Assembly (NCBI GenBank): GCA_015662065.1
Contig: DQUX01000374.1
Coordinates: forward strand, 1-9,268
Direction of reading: 5' to 3'
Source: Anaerolineales bacterium
GTDB lineage: Bacteria; Chloroflexota; Anaerolineae; B4-G1; DUEL01
DNA: 9,268 nucleotides
Shown: piece by piece, positions 1 to 5,564 of the stretch
Position numbering within the stretch: position 1 is the stretch's first letter
How the letters are laid out: every line of letters starts with the position of its first letter
Made by a program: the position numbers and the translations under genes
Notes under the pieces: model-generated
What the model saw: only the letters and a program-made list of their open reading frames with translations
Database searches by the model: none
What the model was told of the DNA's origin: nothing

Positions 1-205
1 CGGCCCGGTCCGCAGGGCCCGGCGACCCGCACGAGCACCCCAGGCCCCCGACAGGAAACTCGGCCGGAACGATCCCTGCTGGTGCGGGAGCGGGAAGAAG
101 TACAAGAACTGTCACCTGCGACAGGACCTGGAAGCGCAGCGGGGTCCTATCGCATCCGTCCGCCCGCCGAAGACACCCGGCCCCCGGCGGCGACGGCGGC
201 GGTGA
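1..205 (+). CDS. secA: SecA preprotein translocase ATPase, C-terminal end only (5' truncated by window edge)
   Basis: Reading from base 2, 67 codons precede a TGA at 203-205. The piece contains GRNDPCWCGSGKKYKNCH, the SEC-C zinc-binding tail typical of SecA; the ligands would be C26, C28, C37 and H38 of the visible fragment. In SecA this tail binds zinc and contacts SecB or the ribosome, while the ATPase motor (outside the window) drives secretion through SecYEG. A basic Pro/Arg/Ala-rich linker precedes the motif, as in SecA proteins. After the zinc motif there are 29 further residues ending in six arginines, longer than the few residues usually found there. Other proteins carry SEC-C tails, so SecA is the likely but not the only reading, because the motor domain cannot be seen. 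Confidence 0.82.
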   Translation, partial: GPVRRARRPARAPQAPDRKLGRNDPCWCGSGKKYKNCHLRQDLEAQRGPIASVRPPKTPGPRRRRRR

Positions 206-221
206 CAGGCGGGAGATAAGC

Positions 222-228
222 AGGAGGT
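222..228 (+). promoter_or_regulatory. Strong Shine-Dalgarno site for the winged-helix gene
   Basis: AGGAGGT lies 6 bases before the ATG at 235 and is a near-perfect anti-16S match. It fixes the start of the winged-helix gene and shows that the gene is translated independently of secA, which ends 29 bases upstream. No sigma-70-like promoter was seen in the 206-234 gap. Confidence 0.8.
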
Positions 229-234
229 AAAAGG

Positions 235-603
235 ATGGACCAGGACTTGGTTAGCCGTTTGATGGCCGATATGGATCCCGATCTGCTGGCGTTTCTGACA
301 ACGAAGGTCAACTCCTTTGTCAAGTGGGACCTCATCCGCTTCTTTCATGAGAACCCCCACACCACCGATACCGCCGAGAACATCGCCCGCTACGCCGGTC
401 GCAACGTGGAGACCACCCGGGCGGAACTGGCCGAGCTGGCAGCTCAGGGCGTGCTCACCGAGAGCCGGCTGGGCAAAATGACCGTCTACTCACTGACCAA
501 CGACCCGGAGGTCCGGGGGGTGATCCAGCGCTTCGTCGAGGCCTCCGACGACCGTCAGTTCCGGGTCAAGGCCATCTACCACATCATCCGCAGTATGCGC
601 TGA
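235..603 (+). CDS. Small winged helix-turn-helix protein, probable DNA-binding regulator
   Basis: This 122-residue protein looks like one winged-helix domain with short flanking helices. Residues about 26-40 form a first helix (SFVKWDLIRFFHENP), 46-56 a second (TAENIARYAG), and 57-72 a candidate recognition helix (NVETTRAELAELAAQG). Residues 73-88 (VLTESRLGKMTVYSLT) fit the beta-wing. The C-terminal part (91-122) is helical and charged and may serve for dimerisation or partner binding. There is no signal peptide, membrane segment or obvious ligand pocket. The gene has its own strong ribosome site and ends 34 bases before the KaiC-like ATPase start chosen here, so it probably belongs to the same transcription unit as the ATPase and the two membrane proteins. 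The fold is fairly secure. The DNA target and the role as regulator of the cassette are inference. Confidence 0.8.
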   Translation: MDQDLVSRLMADMDPDLLAFLTTKVNSFVKWDLIRFFHENPHTTDTAENIARYAGRNVETTRAELAELAAQGVLTESRLGKMTVYSLTNDPEVRGVIQRFVEASDDRQFRVKAIYHIIRSMR

Positions 604-625
604 GGCGGGAATGAGAACGATGGAT

Positions 626-632
626 AAGGAGG
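626..632 (+). promoter_or_regulatory. Shine-Dalgarno site that decides the ATPase start
   Basis: AAGGAGG lies 5 bases before the ATG at 638. It favours that start over the upstream in-frame ATGs at 611 and 620, which would add nine or six residues unlike the family's usual beginning. The site itself would lie inside the coding region if 611 were used. Confidence 0.7.
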
Positions 633-637
633 CGGGA

Positions 638-1411
638 ATGAAGCGCATGAAGACGGGTGTGCCGGGCCTGGACGAGATGCTGCATGGCGGATTGCTCCCC
701 CAGACAGCGACCCTCGTGGAGGGGGCGCCCGGCACTGGCAAGACCACACTCGGCATGCAATTTATCCACCACGGGATCGTCGCGCAAAACGAGCCCGGCA
801 TCATTCTGACCTTCGAGCAGTTCCCCAGCCAGTACTACCGGGATGCCGCCAATTTCGGCTGGGACTTCCGACAGCTCGAGAAAGAGGAAAAGCTCCGTAT
901 CATTATGACCAGCCCAGAGGTCTCCCGCGCCCACCTGGAGAAGGCGGGAGGGCAGATCGAGGAACTGGCCCGCCAGATGGGAGCCCGCCGTATCCTGGTG
1001 GACAGCCTGTCCCAATTCGAGCGGCTGGCCGAGGACCCGGTGCAACTGCGGCAGATGATCTATGGTTTCATCAACGGCCTCAAGCGAGAGGGGCTGACCG
1101 CCGTCCTCACCCGGGAAAGCCCTGCCCTGCTGGGGGAACCCGAGGGATACGAAGAGAGTATCCCCTTTGTGGTGGATACCTACATCCTGCTGCGCTACGT
1201 CGAGATGGACAGCGCCATCCACAAGGCCCTCCTGGTGCTCAAGATGCGCGGCAGTGACCACGACAAGGACATCCGTCAGTTCACCATCACCGGGCACGGG
1301 ATCGAGGTGCAATCCAGGTTCGAGGGGCGGGAAGGGATCATGAGCGGCAGCCCCCGCCGGATGGCCGATTCCTTCATCCAGGCCTTCGTGCGGCGGCAGG
1401 GGGGACGATGA
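638..1411 (+). CDS. Single-domain KaiC/RAD55-family RecA-like ATPase
   Basis: With the start at 638 the protein has 257 residues and begins MKRMKTGVPGLDEMLHGG, the usual opening of single-domain KaiC/RAD55-like ATPases. The Walker A motif is GAPGTGKTT (29-37) and Walker B is RILVDSLS (118-125, D122). A KaiC-type LKMRGSDHDKDIRQFTITGHG block lies at 201-221. At the position of the KaiC catalytic Glu-Glu pair the protein has E60-Q61 (LTFEQFP). Family members bind ATP, often assemble as rings, and act as signalling or assembly switches rather than as recombinases. The gene follows the winged-helix gene and overlaps the next start by ATGA (1408-1411), so it is translationally coupled to the first membrane protein. 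No second RecA domain is present, so it is not a clock KaiC. The family call is secure; substrate and partners are unknown. Confidence 0.88.
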   Translation: MKRMKTGVPGLDEMLHGGLLPQTATLVEGAPGTGKTTLGMQFIHHGIVAQNEPGIILTFEQFPSQYYRDAANFGWDFRQLEKEEKLRIIMTSPEVSRAHLEKAGGQIEELARQMGARRILVDSLSQFERLAEDPVQLRQMIYGFINGLKREGLTAVLTRESPALLGEPEGYEESIPFVVDTYILLRYVEMDSAIHKALLVLKMRGSDHDKDIRQFTITGHGIEVQSRFEGREGIMSGSPRRMADSFIQAFVRRQGGR

Positions 1412-1698
1412 CCACGGCGACGCGCATCATAGCCGCAGTGACCTGGGCCGAGATCGGCTTCCTGATATTCGTGCTCTGGCGGATCGCCCGCTTCTACGAG
1501 CACTCCTCCGGCCGGCGCGCCTACTCCTACCTGTTCCTACCTCCCCTGCTGCTCCTGCCGTCAGGGGCCGCATACTACATTACATTTGATACGGACTTCG
1601 TGGGATGCATCCCGGCCGATCTCCTGCTCTTCTTGGGCGGAATCCTGCTGATCATCGCCACGACCCTCCTGGGACAGATTATGGTAGGAGAACGATGA
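1408..1698 (+). CDS. Small three-helix membrane protein of the KaiC-like cassette
   Basis: This 96-residue hydrophobic protein is of no family I recognise. Likely membrane segments are about 6-26 (IIAAVTWAEIGFLIFVLW), 39-59 (around LFLPPLLLLPSGAAYY) and 70-91 (around LLLFLGGILLIIATTLL). The loop between the first two is basic (RIARFYEHSSGRR, 25-37), which by the positive-inside rule puts it and the C-terminus in the cytoplasm and the N-terminus outside. A single cysteine (C67) sits just before the third segment, on the predicted outer face. The start overlaps the ATPase stop (ATGA), and its own stop overlaps the next start in the same way. Order and topology suggest that it partners the ATPase and the following protein. 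Its function is unknown; a membrane anchor or sensor is inference. Confidence 0.75.
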   Translation: MTTATRIIAAVTWAEIGFLIFVLWRIARFYEHSSGRRAYSYLFLPPLLLLPSGAAYYITFDTDFVGCIPADLLLFLGGILLIIATTLLGQIMVGER

Positions 1699-2063
1699 AC
1701 TGGGACCCGCTCGTTGAGCTTGTCGTCACCCTTTTGGGACCAATGAGCCTGGCCGGTCTGATCTTCGCCGTGTCCCTTTACATAAACTTGAGCCGCAGGC
1801 TCGGCACCGTTACCAAAATGCCCCCCCACTATCGATGGTTCCTGGTGGGGAATGGGTTCCTGGTCCTGGCCCTGGGCACATCGATCCTGCGCAGAGCAGC
1901 ATACCTTTCTTGCAGAGAGGAGGTCACGTTCCTCATCACGCCAGCGTTCGGGCTCTTCCTCTTCCATATCCCCCTCTTCATCGGAACGACGATCTGCGCC
2001 ATCACCACCTGGCGGTACTGGTCCTGGCTGCTGACCGGCGAGCACGAGTCTCCAGAGAAGTAA
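1695..2063 (+). CDS. Second small three-helix membrane protein of the KaiC-like cassette
   Basis: This 122-residue protein begins MNWDPLVELV. The start at 1695 is chosen because it overlaps the previous stop (ATGA, 1695-1698) and has TAGGAG 4 bases upstream; an ATG at 1605 in the same frame would add 30 non-membrane residues overlapping the previous gene. Membrane segments are likely at about 8-30, 46-66 and 80-104, with a basic loop at 31-48 (NLSRRLGTVTKMPPHYRW), giving N-out/C-in topology. C73 (AAYLSCREE) lies on the predicted outer loop before the third segment, as C67 does in the preceding protein, and both proteins end shortly after that segment with a charged Gly-Glu tail. The two may be diverged paralogues acting as a pair. 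No known family was recognised. Confidence 0.75.
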   Translation: MNWDPLVELVVTLLGPMSLAGLIFAVSLYINLSRRLGTVTKMPPHYRWFLVGNGFLVLALGTSILRRAAYLSCREEVTFLITPAFGLFLFHIPLFIGTTICAITTWRYWSWLLTGEHESPEK

Positions 2064-2088
2064 GTTGCCCTTGGTGCCTATCCGAAAA

Positions 2089-2120
2089 GCGGGGCGGCAC
2101 CCCCATTCCGTCCGCCCCGC
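2089..2120 (+). terminator. Perfect 9-bp hairpin between the cassette and add; terminator or leader structure
   Basis: GCGGGGCGG (2089-2097) pairs exactly with CCGCCCCGC (2112-2120) around a 14-base loop. No T-run follows, so it is not a classical intrinsic terminator. It lies 25 bases after the second membrane protein's stop. Its 3' arm ends only 2 bases before AGGGAA (2123-2128), the ribosome site of add. It may end or attenuate cassette transcription, stabilise an mRNA end, or affect add translation. No promoter for add was recognised in the remainder of this 70-base gap. Confidence 0.45.
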
Positions 2121-2133
2121 ATAGGGAATCAGA

Positions 2134-3210
2134 ATGCACCACCCAAGCGACGCGACAACGCAGGCGAAGTGGGAAAATCTGGCTACGCTGCAAGCCTTGC
2201 TCCGAAAAATGCCGAAGATAGACCTCCATCGGCACCTGGAGGGCTCCCTCCGTCTGCAGACCCTGGCGGAGATCGCCACCGAGCACGGCATCGACCTGCC
2301 GGCCTACAGCATCGAGCAGCTCCGGCCCTACGTGCAGGTCACCGACGAGGAGCCGGACTTCCACCGGTTCCTGGCCAAGTTCCGACTCCTGCGCCGCTTC
2401 TACCGCAGCCCGGAGGCGGTGGAGCGGATCGCCTACGAGGCGGTGGCCGACGCCGCAGCCGACAACATCCGTTACCTGGAGCTCCGCTTCAACCCGGTAG
2501 CCCTCTCCCGCTCCCAGCACTTCTCCCTGGCCAACGTGACCGAGTGGGTCAGCCGGGCCATCGCCCGCGCCCAGCAGGACCACGACATCACGGTCCGGCT
2601 GATCCTCCAGATCGGGCGAGAGGAGTCCCTCCGCGTCGCCGAGGAGATCATCGACCTGGCCCTCGCTCACCGGGACAAAGGCGTGGCGGGAATCGACCTG
2701 GCCGGAGACGAGGTCAATTACCCCCCCCACCGCTTCGCCCCCCTCTTCTACCGGGCCTGGCGGGAGGGTCTGGGCATCACGACCCACGCCGGCGAGGCTG
2801 GCGGCGCCGAGAACGTCCGGGACGCCATCCGCTTGCTCCATGCCAGCCGCATCGGCCACGGCGTGCGCGCGGTGGAGAATTCAGACGTGGTCCGTTTCGT
2901 CCAGGAGCGCGGCGTGGTCCTGGAGGTCTGCCCCACCAGCAACCTGCAGACCGGCGTGGTGCGCACCCTCGGCCAGCACCCCCTGCCAGACCTGATCGCC
3001 CTGGGCCTGAAGGTGACGATCAACACCGACGACCCCAGCGTATCCGATACGACGCTCACCGACGAGTACCTGGTGGCGACAGCCGCCATCGGCCTGAGCC
3101 TGGAGCAGATCCGAGAGGCCATCCTCACCGCCGCGGACGCCGCCTTCCTCCCGGAGGAAGAGAGGCAACAGCTACGAGAGCAGTTTCAGGAGTGGTTCGC
3201 AGAGGAGTGA
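2134..3210 (+). CDS. add: Adenosine deaminase
   Basis: This is a full-length 358-residue enzyme of the metal-dependent adenosine/AMP deaminase family, a cytoplasmic TIM barrel that hydrolyses adenosine or deoxyadenosine to inosine or deoxyinosine plus ammonia in purine salvage. Motifs appear in order: PKIDLHRHLEGSLR (27-40; zinc ligands H32, H34), THAGE (217-221; zinc ligand H218, catalytic E221), RIGHG (239-243; H242), CPTSN (266-270) and NTDDPS (297-302; zinc ligand D299 and D300). All the residues expected for catalysis are present. AGGGAA lies 5 bases before the ATG. A start at internal M26 (2209) would also keep the first motif but lacks a reason to be preferred. The gene ends 20 bases before argS. 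Specificity for adenosine rather than adenine or another aminopurine nucleoside is the usual reading of this motif set but cannot be proved here. Confidence 0.93.
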   Translation: MHHPSDATTQAKWENLATLQALLRKMPKIDLHRHLEGSLRLQTLAEIATEHGIDLPAYSIEQLRPYVQVTDEEPDFHRFLAKFRLLRRFYRSPEAVERIAYEAVADAAADNIRYLELRFNPVALSRSQHFSLANVTEWVSRAIARAQQDHDITVRLILQIGREESLRVAEEIIDLALAHRDKGVAGIDLAGDEVNYPPHRFAPLFYRAWREGLGITTHAGEAGGAENVRDAIRLLHASRIGHGVRAVENSDVVRFVQERGVVLEVCPTSNLQTGVVRTLGQHPLPDLIALGLKVTINTDDPSVSDTTLTDEYLVATAAIGLSLEQIREAILTAADAAFLPEEERQQLREQFQEWFAEE

Positions 3211-3229
3211 GGTGAGCAGTGAGGTGAGC
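3206..3229 (+). repeat. 12-bp perfect tandem duplication at the add/argS junction
   Basis: AGTGAGGTGAGC occurs at 3206-3217 and again, immediately adjacent, at 3218-3229. The first copy carries the add stop codon (TGA 3208-3210). The second provides the GAGGTG ribosome-site-like sequence 4 bases before the argS ATG at 3231. Confidence 0.9.
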
Positions 3230-3230
3230 A

Positions 3231-4925
3231 ATGCACCGTACCCTTCGCAGCCAGATCGCCGATTTGATCCGCCGGGCCCTTGAGGCCGCTCAGGCGGCGG
3301 GCGATCTACCCCCCTTCCCGGTACCGGACCCGCCAGTCGAGCGGAGCCGCCAACCCGACCACGGCGACTACTCCTCGTCCGTCTGCCTGAAACTGGCGCG
3401 GGAGGCCCGGACGACCCCGCTGGAGATCGCCCGGCGGGCCATCGCCCACCTGGACCCGCTCCCCTTCATCGGCCGGGTCGAGCCCGCCGCGCCAGGGTAC
3501 ATCAACCTGTGGCTGGACGAGGGCTGGCTGACCGCCCATGTCGAGGCGATCCTGACGGCCGGAGAAACCTTCGGCCGCGTGGACCTGGGCCGCGGCCGGC
3601 GAGTCCAGGTGGAGTTCGTCAGCGCCAACCCCACCGGCCCCCTCACCCTCGGCTCCGCCCGCAACGCCGTCCTGGGCGACGCGCTGGCATCGGTGCTGGA
3701 GGCCGCTGGCCACGAGGTGGAGCGGGAGTACTACGTCAACGACGCCGGCTCTCAGGTGCGCGTCTTCGGCGAGAGCGTGTTCGCCCGCTACGCCCAGGCG
3801 CTGGGAGAGGAGGCCCCCTTCCCCGAGGACGGCTACCGGGGCGGATATGTGACCGAGCTGGGTAGACAACTGGCCGCCGAGACAGGCCGGCGCTATCTGG
3901 AGATGGACCGTCGGGAGGCGGTCCGCACCGTCGCCGCTTGGGCGATGTATCGGATGGTGGAGACTATCCGCCAGGACCTGGCCGACCTGGGGGTCCATTT
4001 CGACACCTGGCGGCACGAGCGCTCCCTGTACGAAGAAGGTATCTTCGACCGGGTGCTGGCGATGCTGCGGGAGAAGGGCTACATCGTCGAGTACGACGAC
4101 GCCGTCTGGTTCCGCCACCCCGACCTGGAGAAGGACGCCGTCCTCATCCGCTCCCCCCAGGTGATCCCGGAGCCCTCGGAGCGGCCCACCTACCTGGCCT
4201 CCGACGCGGCCTACCTGTGGGACAAATTGGTGGAACGGGGCTTCGACCGGGCCATCTACGTCTGGGGGGCCGACCACCACGGGGACGTGCCCCGGGTCAA
4301 AGCGGCGGCGAAGGCGCTGGGCCTGGACCCCGACCGGGTAGTCCTGATACTCTACCAGTTGATCACCCTCTGGCGATCCGGTGAGGAGGTGCGCATGTCC
4401 AAGCGCACCGGGGAGTTCGTTACCCTGCGGGAGCTGTTGGACGAGGTGGGCCCCGACCCCATCCGCTTTATGCTCCTATCCCGCACCGCCGACGCCCCGG
4501 TGGACTTCGACCTGGACCTGGCGGTGGAGCAATCGGACCGCAACCCGGTCTACTACGTCCAGTACGCCCATGCCCGCATCGCCAGCATCCTGCGCCACGC
4601 CCAGAACCAGGGCTGGGGGCTGGACGAGCCGGCCGACCTCTCTCTCCTGCACCATCCCAGCGAGATGGCCCTCATCCGCAAGATGCTGGAGCTGCCGGAG
4701 GTGATTGAGCAGGCAGCGACGAGGCTGAGCCCCCACTTCCTCCCCTTTTACGCCCAGGAGCTGGCCGCCACCTTCCACGCCTTCTACCGGGATTGCCGCG
4801 TGGTCTCCTCCGACCCCGCCGACGCCGGCCTCACCCGCGCCCGGCTGCGGCTGGTCCAGGCCGCCAAACTCGTCCTCGCCCGCGTACTGCACCTGATGGG
4901 GATGACCGCCCCCGAACGAATGTAA
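3231..4925 (+). CDS. argS: Arginyl-tRNA synthetase with atypical HIGH motif
   Basis: This 564-residue class I synthetase charges tRNA-Arg with arginine in the cytoplasm. The N-terminal Add-1 domain (about 1-110) includes QPDHGDYSSSVCLKLAR. The catalytic core has SANPTGPLTLGSARNAVLGD (131-150), EREYYVNDAGSQ, TYLASDAAYLWDKL and YVWGADHHGDVPRVKAA (343-359). A standard RMSKRTGEFVTL (388-399) is the KMSK loop. A helical anticodon-binding domain follows (YYVQYAHARIASILRHA, 441-457), ending at HLMGMTAPERM, the usual ArgRS terminus. Length and domain order are normal. The oddity is T139-L140-G141-S142 where HxGH is expected: both signature histidines are absent although all flanking residues fit. GAGGTG 4 bases before the ATG supports the start. 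The gene lies between two deaminase genes with short spacers and is probably co-transcribed with them. The ArgRS identity is secure. Confidence 0.95.
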   Translation: MHRTLRSQIADLIRRALEAAQAAGDLPPFPVPDPPVERSRQPDHGDYSSSVCLKLAREARTTPLEIARRAIAHLDPLPFIGRVEPAAPGYINLWLDEGWLTAHVEAILTAGETFGRVDLGRGRRVQVEFVSANPTGPLTLGSARNAVLGDALASVLEAAGHEVEREYYVNDAGSQVRVFGESVFARYAQALGEEAPFPEDGYRGGYVTELGRQLAAETGRRYLEMDRREAVRTVAAWAMYRMVETIRQDLADLGVHFDTWRHERSLYEEGIFDRVLAMLREKGYIVEYDDAVWFRHPDLEKDAVLIRSPQVIPEPSERPTYLASDAAYLWDKLVERGFDRAIYVWGADHHGDVPRVKAAAKALGLDPDRVVLILYQLITLWRSGEEVRMSKRTGEFVTLRELLDEVGPDPIRFMLLSRTADAPVDFDLDLAVEQSDRNPVYYVQYAHARIASILRHAQNQGWGLDEPADLSLLHHPSEMALIRKMLELPEVIEQAATRLSPHFLPFYAQELAATFHAFYRDCRVVSSDPADAGLTRARLRLVQAAKLVLARVLHLMGMTAPERM

Positions 4926-4928
4926 ACC

Positions 4929-4956
4929 TCGAACTTTGAACCTTGAACTTCGAACG
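4929..4956 (+). repeat. Four tandem degenerate heptads between argS and dcd
   Basis: Four consecutive 7-base units occur: TCGAACT, TTGAACC, TTGAACT, TCGAACG, consensus T(C/T)GAACN. They fill most of the 39-base argS-dcd gap and are much richer in A and T than the surroundings. The last unit runs into GGAGG (4956-4960), the dcd ribosome site. Heptanucleotide runs of this kind are known as intergenic short tandem repeats in some bacteria; a function here is not evident. Confidence 0.8.
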
Positions 4957-4964
4957 GAGGGAAC

Positions 4965-5525
4965 ATGGGGCTGAAACCCGACCACTGGATCCGTAAAATG
5001 GCCCGCGAGCATAGGATGATCGAGCCGTTCGTAGACCATCAGGTACGCGACGGTCTGATCTCCTTCGGGCTTTCCTCCTACGGCTACGACATCCGGGTGG
5101 CCGAGGAGTTCAAGATCTTCACCCCCGGTCTGGGGGACCTGACGGTGGTCGACCCCAAGCGGTTCGACACGCGGGCGATGGTGGACTTCCGAGGGGACGT
5201 GTGCATCATCCCCCCCAACTCCTTCGCCCTGGGCCGCTCGGTGGAGTATTTCCGGGTTCCTCGCAATGTTTTATGTGTATGTATCGGAAAGTCAACGTAT
5301 GCTCGCTGCGGCATCATCGTCAACATCACCCCCTTCGAGCCGGAGTGGGAGGGATACGTCACTCTGGAGATCAGCAACACCACCCCGCTGCCGGCCAAGA
5401 TCTATGCCGGCGAGGGGATCGCCCAGGTCCTCTTCTTCGAAGCCGACGAGGAATGCGAGGTCTCCTACGCCGACAAGAAAGGGAAGTACCAACGCCAGGA
5501 AGCCATCGTCCTGCCCCGGCTGTGA
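4965..5525 (+). CDS. dcd: dCTP deaminase
   Basis: This 186-residue protein is a full-length member of the dCTP deaminase/dUTPase trimeric family. It converts dCTP to dUTP plus ammonia in the cytoplasm, feeding dTMP synthesis. Family motifs are GLSSYGYDIRV (35-45), IGKSTYARCGIIVN (107-120; S110 and R114 of the active site), ITPFEPEWEGYVTLEISN (121-138; E135 matches the catalytic glutamate) and YAGEGIAQVLFFE (147-159). The tail KKGKYQRQEAIVLPRL is also typical. A bifunctional enzyme that carries the product on to dUMP cannot be excluded by eye. GGAGG at 4956-4960 lies 4 bases before the ATG. The stop is 2 bases before the -35 box of the tRNA promoter, with no terminator between. Codons 101-113 are unusually AT-rich compared with the rest of the gene. 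Confidence 0.93.
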   Translation: MGLKPDHWIRKMAREHRMIEPFVDHQVRDGLISFGLSSYGYDIRVAEEFKIFTPGLGDLTVVDPKRFDTRAMVDFRGDVCIIPPNSFALGRSVEYFRVPRNVLCVCIGKSTYARCGIIVNITPFEPEWEGYVTLEISNTTPLPAKIYAGEGIAQVLFFEADEECEVSYADKKGKYQRQEAIVLPRL

Positions 5526-5527
5526 CG

Positions 5528-5556
5528 TTGACAGACGGGAGATTCCCGATTATAAT
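5528..5556 (+). promoter_or_regulatory. Perfect consensus sigma-70-type promoter for tRNA-Val
   Basis: TTGACA (5528-5533) and TATAAT (5551-5556) both match the consensus at 6 of 6 positions and are separated by exactly 17 bases. Transcription should start near 5562-5564, only a few bases before the mature tRNA at 5565. The bases after the -10 box (TCCCCTGCG) are GC-rich, as at stringently controlled stable-RNA promoters. The spacer contains the palindrome CGGGA-GAT-TCCCG (5536-5548). Confidence 0.92.
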
Positions 5557-5564
5557 TCCCCTGC

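Noticed and set aside
611..637. ATG at 611 as the start of the KaiC-like ATPase
   Set aside because: The family-like N-terminus begins at 638 and the best ribosome site (626-632) serves that codon.
584..1312. Reverse-strand open frame of 242 codons opposite the KaiC-like ATPase
   Set aside because: No domain, no ribosome site, and the + strand has intact Walker motifs across the same bases.
1605..1694. Upstream ATG at 1605 as the start of the second membrane protein
   Set aside because: It would add 30 residues without membrane character and overlap the preceding gene by about 90 bases. The ATG at 1695 has a ribosome site and an ATGA overlap.
2064..2133. Promoter for add in the intergenic gap
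   Set aside because: TTGCCC and TATCC-like hexamers are present but with far too short a spacing to form a promoter.
3306..4280. Reverse-strand open frame of 324 codons opposite argS
   Set aside because: A composition shadow of a conserved synthetase; no family resemblance.
4929..4956. Heptad run as a CRISPR array
   Set aside because: The units are 7 bases and directly adjacent, with no spacers and no cas genes nearby.
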